64,000 bases of DNA from positions 1 through 64,000 of the forward strand of contig NZ_JADDOL010000017.1 in assembly GCF_016906305.1 (NCBI RefSeq). Direction: 5' to 3'. The notes beneath the pieces were generated by a model that saw nothing but the letters and a program-made list of their open reading frames with translations, ran no database searches and was not told the DNA's origin. Within the stretch, counting starts at the first letter, position 1. Each line of letters begins with the position of its first letter. Shown here piece after piece: positions 25,954-33,658 of this stretch. This DNA comes from Alloalcanivorax marinus. GTDB taxonomy: Bacteria > Pseudomonadota > Gammaproteobacteria > Pseudomonadales > Alcanivoracaceae. A program made the translations under genes and the position numbers.

Positions 25954-26931
25954 TCACCCGTTCAGGAAGTCCCCGACCACCCGATAGCTCTCCGCGCAGG
26001 CCTCCGGCACCAGGTCCTCCAGATTCAACCAGGCATGGATCATGTCCGGGAACGGCTGATGCCGGGCCGGTACCCCGGCGGCGCGGAGCCGCTCCACGTA
26101 GGCCACGCCCTCGTCGCGCAGCGGGCAGAAGCCGGCGGTGAGCACCAGGGTCGCCGGCAGCCGCTCGCTGATCGGCCCGTGCAGGGGCGAGGCGTTCCGG
26201 CGCCGTACCGGGTCCGGCGCGGCACCGTCCTGGAAATAGTGGTCGAAATACCAGTGGATGCGCGAGGTCTCCAGCAGATAGCCGCGTCCGTTTTCAGCCA
26301 CCGAAGGGTGATCCAGGGTGTAGTCCAGGCTGGGATAGATCAGCGCCTGTTTGTGGACACGCAGGTCCGGATCGTCCTGGGCCAGGGCACTGACGGTGGC
26401 GGCCAGGGCGCCGCCGCCGGAGTCGCCCACCAGGTTCAGGGTCCGCGTGACCCGGCGCCCGTGGCGGTCCAGCACCGGCCACAGGTGGCGGGCCACCGCC
26501 AGGCAATCCTCCAGGCCCAGCGGATAGGGGCACTCCGGCGCCAGCCGGTATTCCACCGACACCACCAGATGGCCACTGGTCTTCGCCAGCCGCCGGACGA
26601 TGGGGTCGTAGACGCTGACGCCGCCGGCCATGTGACCGCCGCCGTGCAGAAACAGGGTCACCGGTTTTTCCCGGTCCGGCGCCGGATCGTAAAGCCGCAC
26701 CGGCACCGGGTAGGCGCCGGTGGGGATCATCGTGTCCCGTACCCAGGGCAGGTCGGGCCCCCGCGCCACCAGGGTGGCGGTCATCGACGCCATGCTCTCG
26801 CGCACCGTCACCGGGGTGGCCTCCACGCCGCGGGCGGCCTGGTCGGCGAGCAGCCGGTTGAGCCGTTCCAGCCAGTCGGCCAGGGCCGGGTGCGGCTGGT
26901 CGGCTTTCAGCGCGCCGGGGGGCGTCAACAT
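25954..26931 (-). CDS. Alpha/beta hydrolase, hormone-sensitive-lipase family esterase
   Basis: 325 residues. The HSL-family oxyanion motif HGGG is at 96-99 and the nucleophile motif GDSGGG at 169-174 (Ser171); Asp and His of the triad are expected in CPLRDEGVAY and FPDMIHAWLNL near the C-terminus. No signal peptide. Such enzymes hydrolyse short to medium-chain esters in the cytoplasm. It is the last gene of a catabolic operon, overlapping the hotdog gene by seven bases, so it may release an acid from an ester that the CoA ligase then activates. Confidence 0.88.
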   Translation of the reverse strand: MLTPPGALKADQPHPALADWLERLNRLLADQAARGVEATPVTVRESMASMTATLVARGPDLPWVRDTMIPTGAYPVPVRLYDPAPDREKPVTLFLHGGGHMAGGVSVYDPIVRRLAKTSGHLVVSVEYRLAPECPYPLGLEDCLAVARHLWPVLDRHGRRVTRTLNLVGDSGGGALAATVSALAQDDPDLRVHKQALIYPSLDYTLDHPSVAENGRGYLLETSRIHWYFDHYFQDGAAPDPVRRRNASPLHGPISERLPATLVLTAGFCPLRDEGVAYVERLRAAGVPARHQPFPDMIHAWLNLEDLVPEACAESYRVVGDFLNG

Positions 26932-27299
26932 TGAAACAGCACCAGGGCCTCGCCGTCGCAAAGCAGGCGGCCGTCCTCGCCGAGACAGCGGGTTTCCAGA
27001 TTCACCAGCGCCTTGTCCTGGCGCAGGCGGGTCACCGCCACGCTGGCGGTCAGCGCTTCGCCGGGGCGGCCGTGGCCGTGGAAGCGCATGCTCTGCTTCA
27101 GATAATTGGTGCCGTGGCCGGGCAGTTCCTCCCCCAGCAGGTAGGAGAACAGCGCGGCGATCAGCGGTTCCGGCACCGTTTCCCAGTCGCCGTCGAATTC
27201 CGCCAGCCGGCACCATTCGGCGATATCGTCGTCCAGGTAGCGGCGGGTCACCTCGGCGCGGTCGCCGGGCTTGAGGGCGTTGAAGCGGGGCAGTGTCAT
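26925..27299 (-). CDS. MaoC-like hotdog protein lacking catalytic motif
   Basis: 124 residues. The sequence PEPLIAALFSYLLGEELPG, then GTNYLKQSMRFHGHGRPGEA, matches the second half of a MaoC/PhaJ hotdog, but the hydratase motif GDxNPxH is absent; the equivalent region reads EFDGDWETV. It starts exactly on the stop of the adjacent active-type MaoC gene (ATGA). Paired short MaoC proteins, one catalytic and one not, form heteromeric enoyl-CoA hydratases in some steroid pathways; a similar complex is inferred here. Confidence 0.75.
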   Translation of the reverse strand: MTLPRFNALKPGDRAEVTRRYLDDDIAEWCRLAEFDGDWETVPEPLIAALFSYLLGEELPGHGTNYLKQSMRFHGHGRPGEALTASVAVTRLRQDKALVNLETRCLGEDGRLLCDGEALVLFQC

Positions 27300-27739
27300 C
27301 GGCGGGCCTCCTGGTTCGCGTCCCGGTTCAGTTTGAGGCGGCAGCGGCCCTCCAGGCAGGCCTGACCGGATGCGTTTTCCACCCGGGTGATCAGTTCCAG
27401 CCGGTCGTCCGCCGGCGGCGCGACGATGTCCAGGTGCACGGTGAGCGGTTCATCGGCGAACGCCGGGTTCGGGAACATCAGGTCCTGGCTCTCCAGCTCG
27501 GCGCCCGGGTAGTTGTGCGCGATCAGGCCGCGCACCGCGGTGAACAGCAGCATGCCGTGGGACACGGTGGCGCCGAAGCGGGTGCCGGCGGCGAAATCCG
27601 GGTCCACGTGGATCGGGTTGTGGTCGCCGCTGAGCGCGGCGAAGCGGTCGAAGTGCGCCTGTTCCAGCACCTGCTCGTATTCGATGCCGCCAATCTCCTG
27701 TTCGTGCGCTTGGCCGTGGTGGCCGTTGTCATCGCGCAT
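27296..27739 (-). CDS. MaoC family (R)-specific enoyl-CoA hydratase-like protein
   Basis: 147 residues. The hydratase-2 motif is complete: FAALSGDHNPIHVDPDFA, with Asp39 and His44 as the expected catalytic pair, then GATVSHGMLLFTAVRGLI. Family members add water to 2-enoyl-CoA with R stereochemistry. The ATG at 27739 lies 11 bases inside the end of the CoA ligase gene and has AGGAG at seven bases. It probably pairs with the noncatalytic hotdog protein encoded next. Confidence 0.85.
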   Translation of the reverse strand: MRDDNGHHGQAHEQEIGGIEYEQVLEQAHFDRFAALSGDHNPIHVDPDFAAGTRFGATVSHGMLLFTAVRGLIAHNYPGAELESQDLMFPNPAFADEPLTVHLDIVAPPADDRLELITRVENASGQACLEGRCRLKLNRDANQEARR

Positions 27740-29246
27740 CACGCAACTCCTGTTTGGTGACTTTGCCCAGGGCATTGCGGGGCAGGGCGTCCATCCGCTG
27801 AAAGACCTTGGGCACTTTATAGCCCGCCAGGCGCTCGCGGCAAAACGCGCGCAGCGTGTCCTCGCCGGGGTCCTCGGCGCCGTCGCGCAGCCCGTAGCAG
27901 GCCTTGCCCACCTCGCCCCATTTTTCATCCGGTATGCCGATCACCGCCACTTCCGCCAGGGCCGGGTGCTGTTCGAGCACCTTTTCCACCTCGGCGGGGT
28001 AGACGTTCTCGCCACCGGAAATGTACATGTCCTTCCAGCGGTCGACGATGTAGTAGCAGCCGTCCTCATCGCAACGGGCCACGTCGCCACTGTGCAGCCA
28101 GCCGTCGGCGCGGATCGCCTCGGCGGTGGCGTCCGGCCGGTTCCAGTAGCCGGGGGTGATATTGGGGCCGCGAATCAGCAGCTCGCCGGCCTCGCCCCGG
28201 GGCACGTCGTGGCCGTCGCGGTCGACGATGCGTACCTCGGTGAGCAGTTGCGGGCGGCCCACGGAGCCGATCTTGTCGATCACCCGTTCTTCGTCCAGCA
28301 GAAACACGGTGGGCCCGGTTTCGGTCATGCCCATGCCGGTGCGCACACAAATGCCCTGGTCCACGTAGCGCTGCGCCACCGGCAGCGACAGCGGCGCGCC
28401 GCCACAGCCCCAGGAACGCACGCCCTTAAGGCGCTCGCCGCTGAAATCCGGATGCTCCAGCAGGGCCTGGTAGACCGCCGGCACGCCGAAGAAGATCGTG
28501 GCTCTCTGTTCCAATACCCGCAGGGCCTGGTCCGGGTCGAAGGCGCGGGCCACCAGCACGCAGCCGCCGGCCAGAAACACCGCCGAGGAATACAGGTTGA
28601 TGCCGGCGGTATGGAACAGGGGCAGCACGTTGAGCAGCACGTCGCGGCCGGTGAGGTCCACCGCCAGGCCGATGTTCAGGTAGTTGGCCATCATCATGCG
28701 GAAGGTCTGGATCACGCCCTTGGGCCGGCCGGTGGTGCCCGAGGTATAGAGCAGGTACCAGGGCGTGTCCGGGTCCTTGTCCGGGTGGGCGTTCAGATCC
28801 GGCTGTACCGCCGCCAGATCCCGATGGTAGTCGTGCTGGCCGTCGGCGGCCCCGTCCAGGGCCACCAGGGTCAGTGCCGGGTGCTGGTCCGCCAGGGTGG
28901 CGGCGGCCTCGGCGAACTCGCCGCCGAAGATCAGCGCCCCGGGCGCGCAGTCCTCCACCAGCACGGTCAGTTCCGGCACCGCCAGCCGCCAGTTCAGCGG
29001 CACCAGGATCAGGCCGGCCTTGGCGCAGCCGAACAGCATGGCGAAGAATTCCGCGCGGCTGTGGCCCAGGAAGGCGAGCCGGTCGCCTTCCTGGAGGCCC
29101 CATTGTTCCCGGGCGGCGGCGGCCAGCCGCGCGGCCCGCTCGTTGAAGCGCGCATAATCGTAGCGTTCGCCGCTTTGCAGATCTTCCAGCGCCGGGCGGT
29201 CCGGCGTCACCCGCGCCCGGTGGGCAAGCAGGTCGAACATCTCCAT
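27729..29246 (-). CDS. Acyl-CoA synthetase (class I adenylate-forming)
   Basis: 505 residues. The AMP-binding P-loop YTSGTTGRPKGV is near 167-178, GMGMTETGP near 305, and the hinge YIVDRWKDMYISGGENVYPAEVE near 400; the C-terminal lysine is in LPRNALGKVTKQEL. It activates a carboxylic acid with ATP and CoA in the cytoplasm. Length and motifs suit medium or long-chain, or aryl/cycloalkyl acids; the exact acid cannot be told. It precedes the two MaoC genes in the operon. Confidence 0.92.
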   Translation of the reverse strand: MEMFDLLAHRARVTPDRPALEDLQSGERYDYARFNERAARLAAAAREQWGLQEGDRLAFLGHSRAEFFAMLFGCAKAGLILVPLNWRLAVPELTVLVEDCAPGALIFGGEFAEAAATLADQHPALTLVALDGAADGQHDYHRDLAAVQPDLNAHPDKDPDTPWYLLYTSGTTGRPKGVIQTFRMMMANYLNIGLAVDLTGRDVLLNVLPLFHTAGINLYSSAVFLAGGCVLVARAFDPDQALRVLEQRATIFFGVPAVYQALLEHPDFSGERLKGVRSWGCGGAPLSLPVAQRYVDQGICVRTGMGMTETGPTVFLLDEERVIDKIGSVGRPQLLTEVRIVDRDGHDVPRGEAGELLIRGPNITPGYWNRPDATAEAIRADGWLHSGDVARCDEDGCYYIVDRWKDMYISGGENVYPAEVEKVLEQHPALAEVAVIGIPDEKWGEVGKACYGLRDGAEDPGEDTLRAFCRERLAGYKVPKVFQRMDALPRNALGKVTKQELRDAR

Positions 29247-29284
29247 TTTTTTCTCCCGCGCGTTGTCGTTATTCGTGGGTGCTT

Positions 29285-29337
29285 GATCGCGGTCGAAGCG
29301 ACCGCTCCTACGGTGGGGAGCGGTCGTTTCGAGCGCG
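29285..29337. repeat. Divergent REP pair
   Basis: The left arm has GGTCGAAGCGACC and the right arm GGAGCGGTCG then TTTCGAGCGC. Both differ from the standard core, but the left stem keeps pairing. It is the most degenerate pair of the window, four bases from the NHL protein stop. Confidence 0.6.
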
Positions 29338-29340
29338 CCA

Positions 29341-31812
29341 TCAATCGTTGATTTCCGACCAGTCGAACCGGGTGATGCGGTTGCTGATCAACGAGAACAC
29401 GTAGACGTCACCGCCGCCCACGGCCACCTGCTCGGTGTCGAACAGACCGCCGGGGCGGGTGCCCAGATCACGGTCCAGCCAGTGGCCCTGGTAGGCCGGG
29501 CTGATCACGCCGGCGCCGTCGGGGCTGTAGTCGTCCGGGTTGGCCCAGGCCCGCGCCACCATGTTGAAGCCGTCGGCCACCACCAGGGCGTCCTGGGCGG
29601 CGTCGTAGGCGAGACCAGCGGGCAGGAACAGGCGCTGCGGGTCCAGGTCGTCCGGGTGGTCGTAGGTGCCGCCACCCAGGCCGACCTGGCCGATCAGGGC
29701 GCCGTTGGCCGGGTTCAGCGCCTGGATGCGCTGGTTGCGGCGGTCGGTGACATAGACCCGGTCGTCCAGGGCGAGCACGCTGCCGATCTGGTCGAAGGTG
29801 CCCGGCGCGCCCTGTTCGAAGAAGTCCGGGCCCAGGCTCCAGTTCTCGCCCAGGTCGTTGCCCTTGGAACTGTCCACGCCGCCGGCGTACCAGTTGCCGT
29901 CCAGGGTGCCGCTGCCGCTGTCGTAGTCGAAACGCCACACGTAATTGTCGAAGCTGGTGATGTAGACCGCGTGCTCGTCGCCGCCCTGGGTGACGTTCAC
30001 CGACACCGGGTAGTTGGTGTTGCTGGTGGACAGGCCGATTTCCGGCACCGGCAGGCCGCCGGTGCGGTAGCTCAGGTTGAACAGCTCTTCCAGGTTGCCG
30101 TCGGCGTCGTAGATGCGCAGGCTGGCGTCGCCGGTGTAGGGCCAGGGCAGGGTGGCGTCGGCGCCCACCAGCACCGCCACGCCTTCGCCGATGTTGCTGT
30201 CGGTGAAGGTGGCGATGCCGGTGACCCCGTAGCTGATGTTGGTGCCCGGGAAGCGGCCCTGATAGTTGCCGCTGCTGTCGTACATGTTGATGCGGGTGTT
30301 GGGCGTGTCGCTCACCAGCAGGCGGTTCTTGTTGCCCAGCCAGGCCATGCCGCTGGCGGAGTGCAGCTGGCCGGCCAGGGTGCGCGGGTGGCCCCAGAAT
30401 TCATTGTTGGACACGGTGCCGACGCCGGCGGACACGGAGCAGCGCAGCAGGGTGGTGCCGCTGGAGTTGGTCCAGCATTTCTTGATGCGGTTGTTGCCGG
30501 AGTCGCTGACCAGATGCACCCGGGCGTTGCTGTAGTAGTAGCCCCAGGAATAGATGTTTTCCCGATAGAAAGTACCGTCGGCGCGGATCACCGGCACCAG
30601 ATCGTTGGGCAGCTGGAAGGCTTCGTCCTCGGTGCCGGCGCTGGTGGGCGCGCGCATTTCCACCTGATGGATGCCCAGGCGGCCATAGATCCAGGCGGCG
30701 GAGGCGTCGCTGCTTTTGCTGGTGCGGTAGCGCACCGGGTTGGCGTCGCTGGTGCTGGCCAGGTTGCTGAAGCGCAGGATGCGGCCGCTGTAGGTGTCCG
30801 CCACGTAGAGGTTGCCGTCCAGGTCGGTGCGCAGCCCGCGCGGGCGCTTCAGGTGGTCGGCGCTGCCGCCGTCGCGGAAGCGACCGATCATGTCGTCCAG
30901 GGTGAGCTGGCCGGTGGCGGTGTTGACGCGGAAAATCTTGATGCGGTTATTGCCGTTGTCGGCCACGTACAGGTAGGTGGCGCCGTTGTCCGGCGAGGTG
31001 TAGTAGGTCATCCCCTGGGGGATGCGGAAGCCGTCGCGCTTGGCCGGTTCGCCGGCGTAGTCGTCGTAGTAGGTGGAGTCGGTGCCGTAGTCCTTGTCCA
31101 CGCCACGGATGCGCGGGCCGGCGCCCACGTAGCGGCCGCTGCCGTCCTGGTGGCCCAGGGTCTGGATCAGCGTCACCTGGTAGCCGTTGTCCGGGTCGAT
31201 GCCGAACGCCTTGACCCGATGGTTGAATTCATCGGACACATAGATAAAGCCCTGCGGCGTGATGGTCATGTTGCGCGGCAGGTACAGGTCCTCGCCGCCG
31301 CCGTGGCCGGGCTGGCCGATGGAGGTGACGTATTCGAAGCCGCCGGCGCTGCCGGTCACGGTGCGGAAAAAATGAATCTGCTGGCGGCCCACGTCGTTGA
31401 CATAGAGGCCGGCCAGACGATCGTCGTCCGCCTCGCTTTTCGACAGGAAAGCGATGCCCAGGGGCGCGCGGATTTGCGGTACCGAGGAGGCCGGGCTGTC
31501 GGCGGCCAGGGTGGTGTCGGCGTCGTCCAGGCGGCCCACCAGGGCGCCGTTCAGATTCAGCACCTTGATTTCATGGTTGCCCATGTCCGCCACATAGACC
31601 CGGGCGCCGCTGGCGCCGCCGCTCAGGGAGTCGCGGTCATAGGTGACGGTGGTGGGGGTATTGAACTGGTAGCGCTGCTGCACCGGCTCGCCGGTGAGCT
31701 CCGTGGAGCGGTCCTCGTCGGCGAAGGTATCGAACGCGCCCGCGGTGAGGGGCAGCGCGGTGAAGGGCAGGGCGCCGAGTAGCAGCGCGCCGGCCAGGGC
31801 TTTTGTTTTCAT
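29341..31812 (-). CDS. Secreted NHL-repeat beta-propeller protein
   Basis: 823 residues. A cleavable signal peptide covers about 1-26. NHL-type repeats with the pattern YVAD-x-GN-x-RI occur at least eight times, for example VYVADMGNHEIKVL, FIYVSDEFNHRVKAF, YLYVADNGNNRIKIF, NLYVADTYSGRILRF, VHLVSDSGNNRIK, LLVSDTPNTRINMY and RVYVTDRRNQRIQAL, spread over the whole length. That fits one or two beta-propellers in the periplasm or outside. Such proteins bind ligands or act as lactonases; no catalytic motif is certain. Its position between a CoA ligase and an enoyl-CoA hydratase is unusual. Confidence 0.85.
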   Translation of the reverse strand: MKTKALAGALLLGALPFTALPLTAGAFDTFADEDRSTELTGEPVQQRYQFNTPTTVTYDRDSLSGGASGARVYVADMGNHEIKVLNLNGALVGRLDDADTTLAADSPASSVPQIRAPLGIAFLSKSEADDDRLAGLYVNDVGRQQIHFFRTVTGSAGGFEYVTSIGQPGHGGGEDLYLPRNMTITPQGFIYVSDEFNHRVKAFGIDPDNGYQVTLIQTLGHQDGSGRYVGAGPRIRGVDKDYGTDSTYYDDYAGEPAKRDGFRIPQGMTYYTSPDNGATYLYVADNGNNRIKIFRVNTATGQLTLDDMIGRFRDGGSADHLKRPRGLRTDLDGNLYVADTYSGRILRFSNLASTSDANPVRYRTSKSSDASAAWIYGRLGIHQVEMRAPTSAGTEDEAFQLPNDLVPVIRADGTFYRENIYSWGYYYSNARVHLVSDSGNNRIKKCWTNSSGTTLLRCSVSAGVGTVSNNEFWGHPRTLAGQLHSASGMAWLGNKNRLLVSDTPNTRINMYDSSGNYQGRFPGTNISYGVTGIATFTDSNIGEGVAVLVGADATLPWPYTGDASLRIYDADGNLEELFNLSYRTGGLPVPEIGLSTSNTNYPVSVNVTQGGDEHAVYITSFDNYVWRFDYDSGSGTLDGNWYAGGVDSSKGNDLGENWSLGPDFFEQGAPGTFDQIGSVLALDDRVYVTDRRNQRIQALNPANGALIGQVGLGGGTYDHPDDLDPQRLFLPAGLAYDAAQDALVVADGFNMVARAWANPDDYSPDGAGVISPAYQGHWLDRDLGTRPGGLFDTEQVAVGGGDVYVFSLISNRITRFDWSEIND

Positions 31813-31902
31813 GATGCTCTCCCGTTGATTGTTGTTTTGCTTGCCGGCCGCCGGCGGCCGCCCCAAACGGCGGCCGGCGGTCGGGTTGTGCCGAGAAAAT
31901 CG

Positions 31903-32652
31903 CTATTTTTTCAGAAAGGCGGCCATGCCCCGGTCCGCCTCGTCGCTTTCGATCTGTTCCAGAAAATGCCGGTATTCGGCCTCCAGGCCGGCGGCCACGG
32001 TGGCCCGGTCGGGGCGCGTCAGGGCCAGGGTGCGGCCCACGCTGCCGGGTTTGGCGTCGCGGATTGTCTCCGCCACCGCCCGCGCCGTGGCGCCGGTGTC
32101 CTCGGCGCGGTACTGCACCAGACCCAGCCGGTGGGCCTCGTCCGCGTCCAGACGGCGGTTGGTGAGCTGAATGTCCAGCGCCCGGGCCCGGCCGATGCGC
32201 TCCGGCATCAGCGCGGTCCAGCCGCCGTCCGGGCTGAAGCCCACCACCGTGTACCAGGGCGCGAAGCTGGCCCGGTCGCCGGCCACGGCGATGTCGCAGG
32301 CCAGCACCAGGCCCAGGGAGCCGCCGGTGACCAGGCCGTGCACCGCCACCACCGTGGGCACCGGCAGATCGAGCAGATCCAGCAGCGTGGCGTTGAGGGT
32401 GCCGACCACCTTCTCCGCGTAGGCGCGGCGCTGGTCCCGGGGCGTTTCATGGAAGCCGGCCACGTCGCCGCCGCTGGAAAAGGAACGGCCTTCGGCGTCC
32501 AGAATCAGCACCGCCGCGTCGCTGTCGCGGACCCGCGCCAACTGTTCACGGATCGCGTCCAGCAGCTCCGGCACCAGGGCGTTGTGGCGGTGCGGCCGGT
32601 TCAGGGTGAGCCGGGCGATGCGTTCCTCGATGCGCAGGGTGGCGGCGCTCAT
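31903..32652 (-). CDS. Enoyl-CoA hydratase/isomerase family protein
   Basis: 249 residues of the crotonase fold. The oxyanion segment SFSSGGDVAGF (about 57-67) and GLVTGGSLGLVLACDIAVAG are typical. The two glutamates of true hydratases are not present (GGSLGL and FAPWYTVVGFSPDGGWT); the Asp in SPDGG is where PaaG-type isomerases keep their catalytic Asp. So enoyl-CoA isomerase or a ring/side-chain lyase is more likely than hydration. The ATG overlaps the stop of the TetR gene (ATGA). Confidence 0.87.
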   Translation of the reverse strand: MSAATLRIEERIARLTLNRPHRHNALVPELLDAIREQLARVRDSDAAVLILDAEGRSFSSGGDVAGFHETPRDQRRAYAEKVVGTLNATLLDLLDLPVPTVVAVHGLVTGGSLGLVLACDIAVAGDRASFAPWYTVVGFSPDGGWTALMPERIGRARALDIQLTNRRLDADEAHRLGLVQYRAEDTGATARAVAETIRDAKPGSVGRTLALTRPDRATVAAGLEAEYRHFLEQIESDEADRGMAAFLKK

Positions 32653-33317
32653 GGGTTTTTCTCCGGGCCTTCCAGGGTCAGGCCATTGCGGAACAGGTCG
32701 GAGATGGTGGCGACGATCTCGTCGAACGACACGTCCCGATCCCACAGCGCGTAGCGCAGACCGAGAAAGTTGGACATGCCCATCAGTGCCCACACCCGCA
32801 CCTCGTTATTGCCGGCGCGGATTTCGCCCTTGCGGGTGGCGTCGGCCAGCATGCGCAGATAGCCGCGCCCGAAGGCTTCGTAGTATTCGCGGTAGATCGA
32901 CTCGTCCACGAACTGGGCCTCCTGCAGCACCCGGTACAGGGAGGGGTGCTCGAACAGATACTGCAGGAAGGCGCGCAGACCTTTTTCCTCCGCCTGCAGC
33001 CGGTCGCCGGCATCGACGATCTCGGCGGCCAGATGGGCGCGCACCTGATGGCCCATGTCGCGCACCAGCTCGCGGAGAATTTCCTCCTTGCCGGCGAAGT
33101 AGGTGTAGAAGGTGCCCTGGGCGACGCCGGCGGCGCGGGTGATGTCGCTGATGCCGGCGCGGTGGTAGCCGAGGGTGCCGAAGGTGTCCTCCGCGGCCTT
33201 CAGGATGCGCGCCCGGGTGCGGGCGCCGCGGGCGGTCTTGGGTGCCCCGGGGCCGGCCTGGGCGGCGTCGTCGGCGGGGTCCGGAGTGGCGGTTTTGAGC
33301 GAGGCGGTACGGGTCAT
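32649..33317 (-). CDS. TetR family transcriptional repressor
   Basis: 222 residues from ATG 33317; a TTG at 33359 would add 14 residues but lies inside the operator palindrome. The TetR HTH is at about 35-80 (ARILKAAEDTFGTLGYHRAG, ISDITRAAGVAQGTFYTYF). The ligand-binding C-terminal domain has YFAGKEEILRELVRDMG and a helical bundle. It probably represses its own operon and the divergent transporter operon, and is released by an acyl-CoA or the imported compound. The effector is not identified. Confidence 0.9.
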   Translation of the reverse strand: MTRTASLKTATPDPADDAAQAGPGAPKTARGARTRARILKAAEDTFGTLGYHRAGISDITRAAGVAQGTFYTYFAGKEEILRELVRDMGHQVRAHLAAEIVDAGDRLQAEEKGLRAFLQYLFEHPSLYRVLQEAQFVDESIYREYYEAFGRGYLRMLADATRKGEIRAGNNEVRVWALMGMSNFLGLRYALWDRDVSFDEIVATISDLFRNGLTLEGPEKNP

Positions 33318-33341
33318 GGGAGCCGTCTTTTGTTCTTTGAA

Positions 33342-33361
33342 AGTTGAATCGGTATTCAACT
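33342..33361 (-). promoter_or_regulatory. Operator palindrome for the TetR regulator
   Basis: AGTTGAATCGGTATTCAACT has perfect 8-bp arms around a four-base centre. It lies 24 bases before the TetR ATG, where a repressor would block transcription of its own operon. Arm length and spacing fit TetR-family dimers. Confidence 0.65.
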
Positions 33362-33495
33362 AAATTAGGTTTGGCGGGTCATTCTGTCAACCATGAAGAC
33401 CTTACCGGGACGCCGGAAGAGCGCCCGGAAAGACGTCGGGAAACCCGTTTTGTACTGTTTTTTCAGGGGTTGGCGCCTTTCCAGGGTGGCGCGGA

Positions 33496-33509
33496 GTGGA
33501 ATATTCCAC
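33496..33509. promoter_or_regulatory. 14-bp perfect palindrome in divergent promoter region
   Basis: GTGGAATATTCCAC is self-complementary over all 14 bases. It lies between the TetR operator and a possible promoter for the transporter operon (TTGCGG at 33537, CATATT at 33560, spacing 17). A second half, GTGGAA, follows at 33514. Possible binding site of another regulator. Confidence 0.4.
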
Positions 33510-33536
33510 GATTGTGGAATTTTTTCCGCCAAACTC

Positions 33537-33565
33537 TTGCGGAAAGGTGAATCAGTTGTCATATT
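33537..33565 (+). promoter_or_regulatory. Possible sigma-70 promoter of the transporter operon
   Basis: TTGCGG and CATATT separated by 17 bases, about 94 bases before the ATG of the substrate-binding protein gene. Matches to the consensus are three of six and four of six. Confidence 0.3.
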
Positions 33566-33658
33566 GTTGGCGCACGCTTTCCAAAGAACAGCAAAACAAC
33601 AACTCGCGGCCACCGGCCGGAACAAGAACAGCAAGAATCGAGAAGAAGGAGAAATCCT

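Noticed and set aside
29482-31782. A 766-codon open frame on the plus strand, opposite the NHL gene
   Set aside because: It is a shadow: the translation is Val/Gly/His/Ala-rich without domains, and the opposite strand encodes a clear signal peptide and NHL repeats. High GC leaves many antisense frames open.
33318-33359. TTG start at 33359 for the TetR protein
   Set aside because: It lies inside the operator palindrome, has no ribosome site, and adds only a nonconserved tail.
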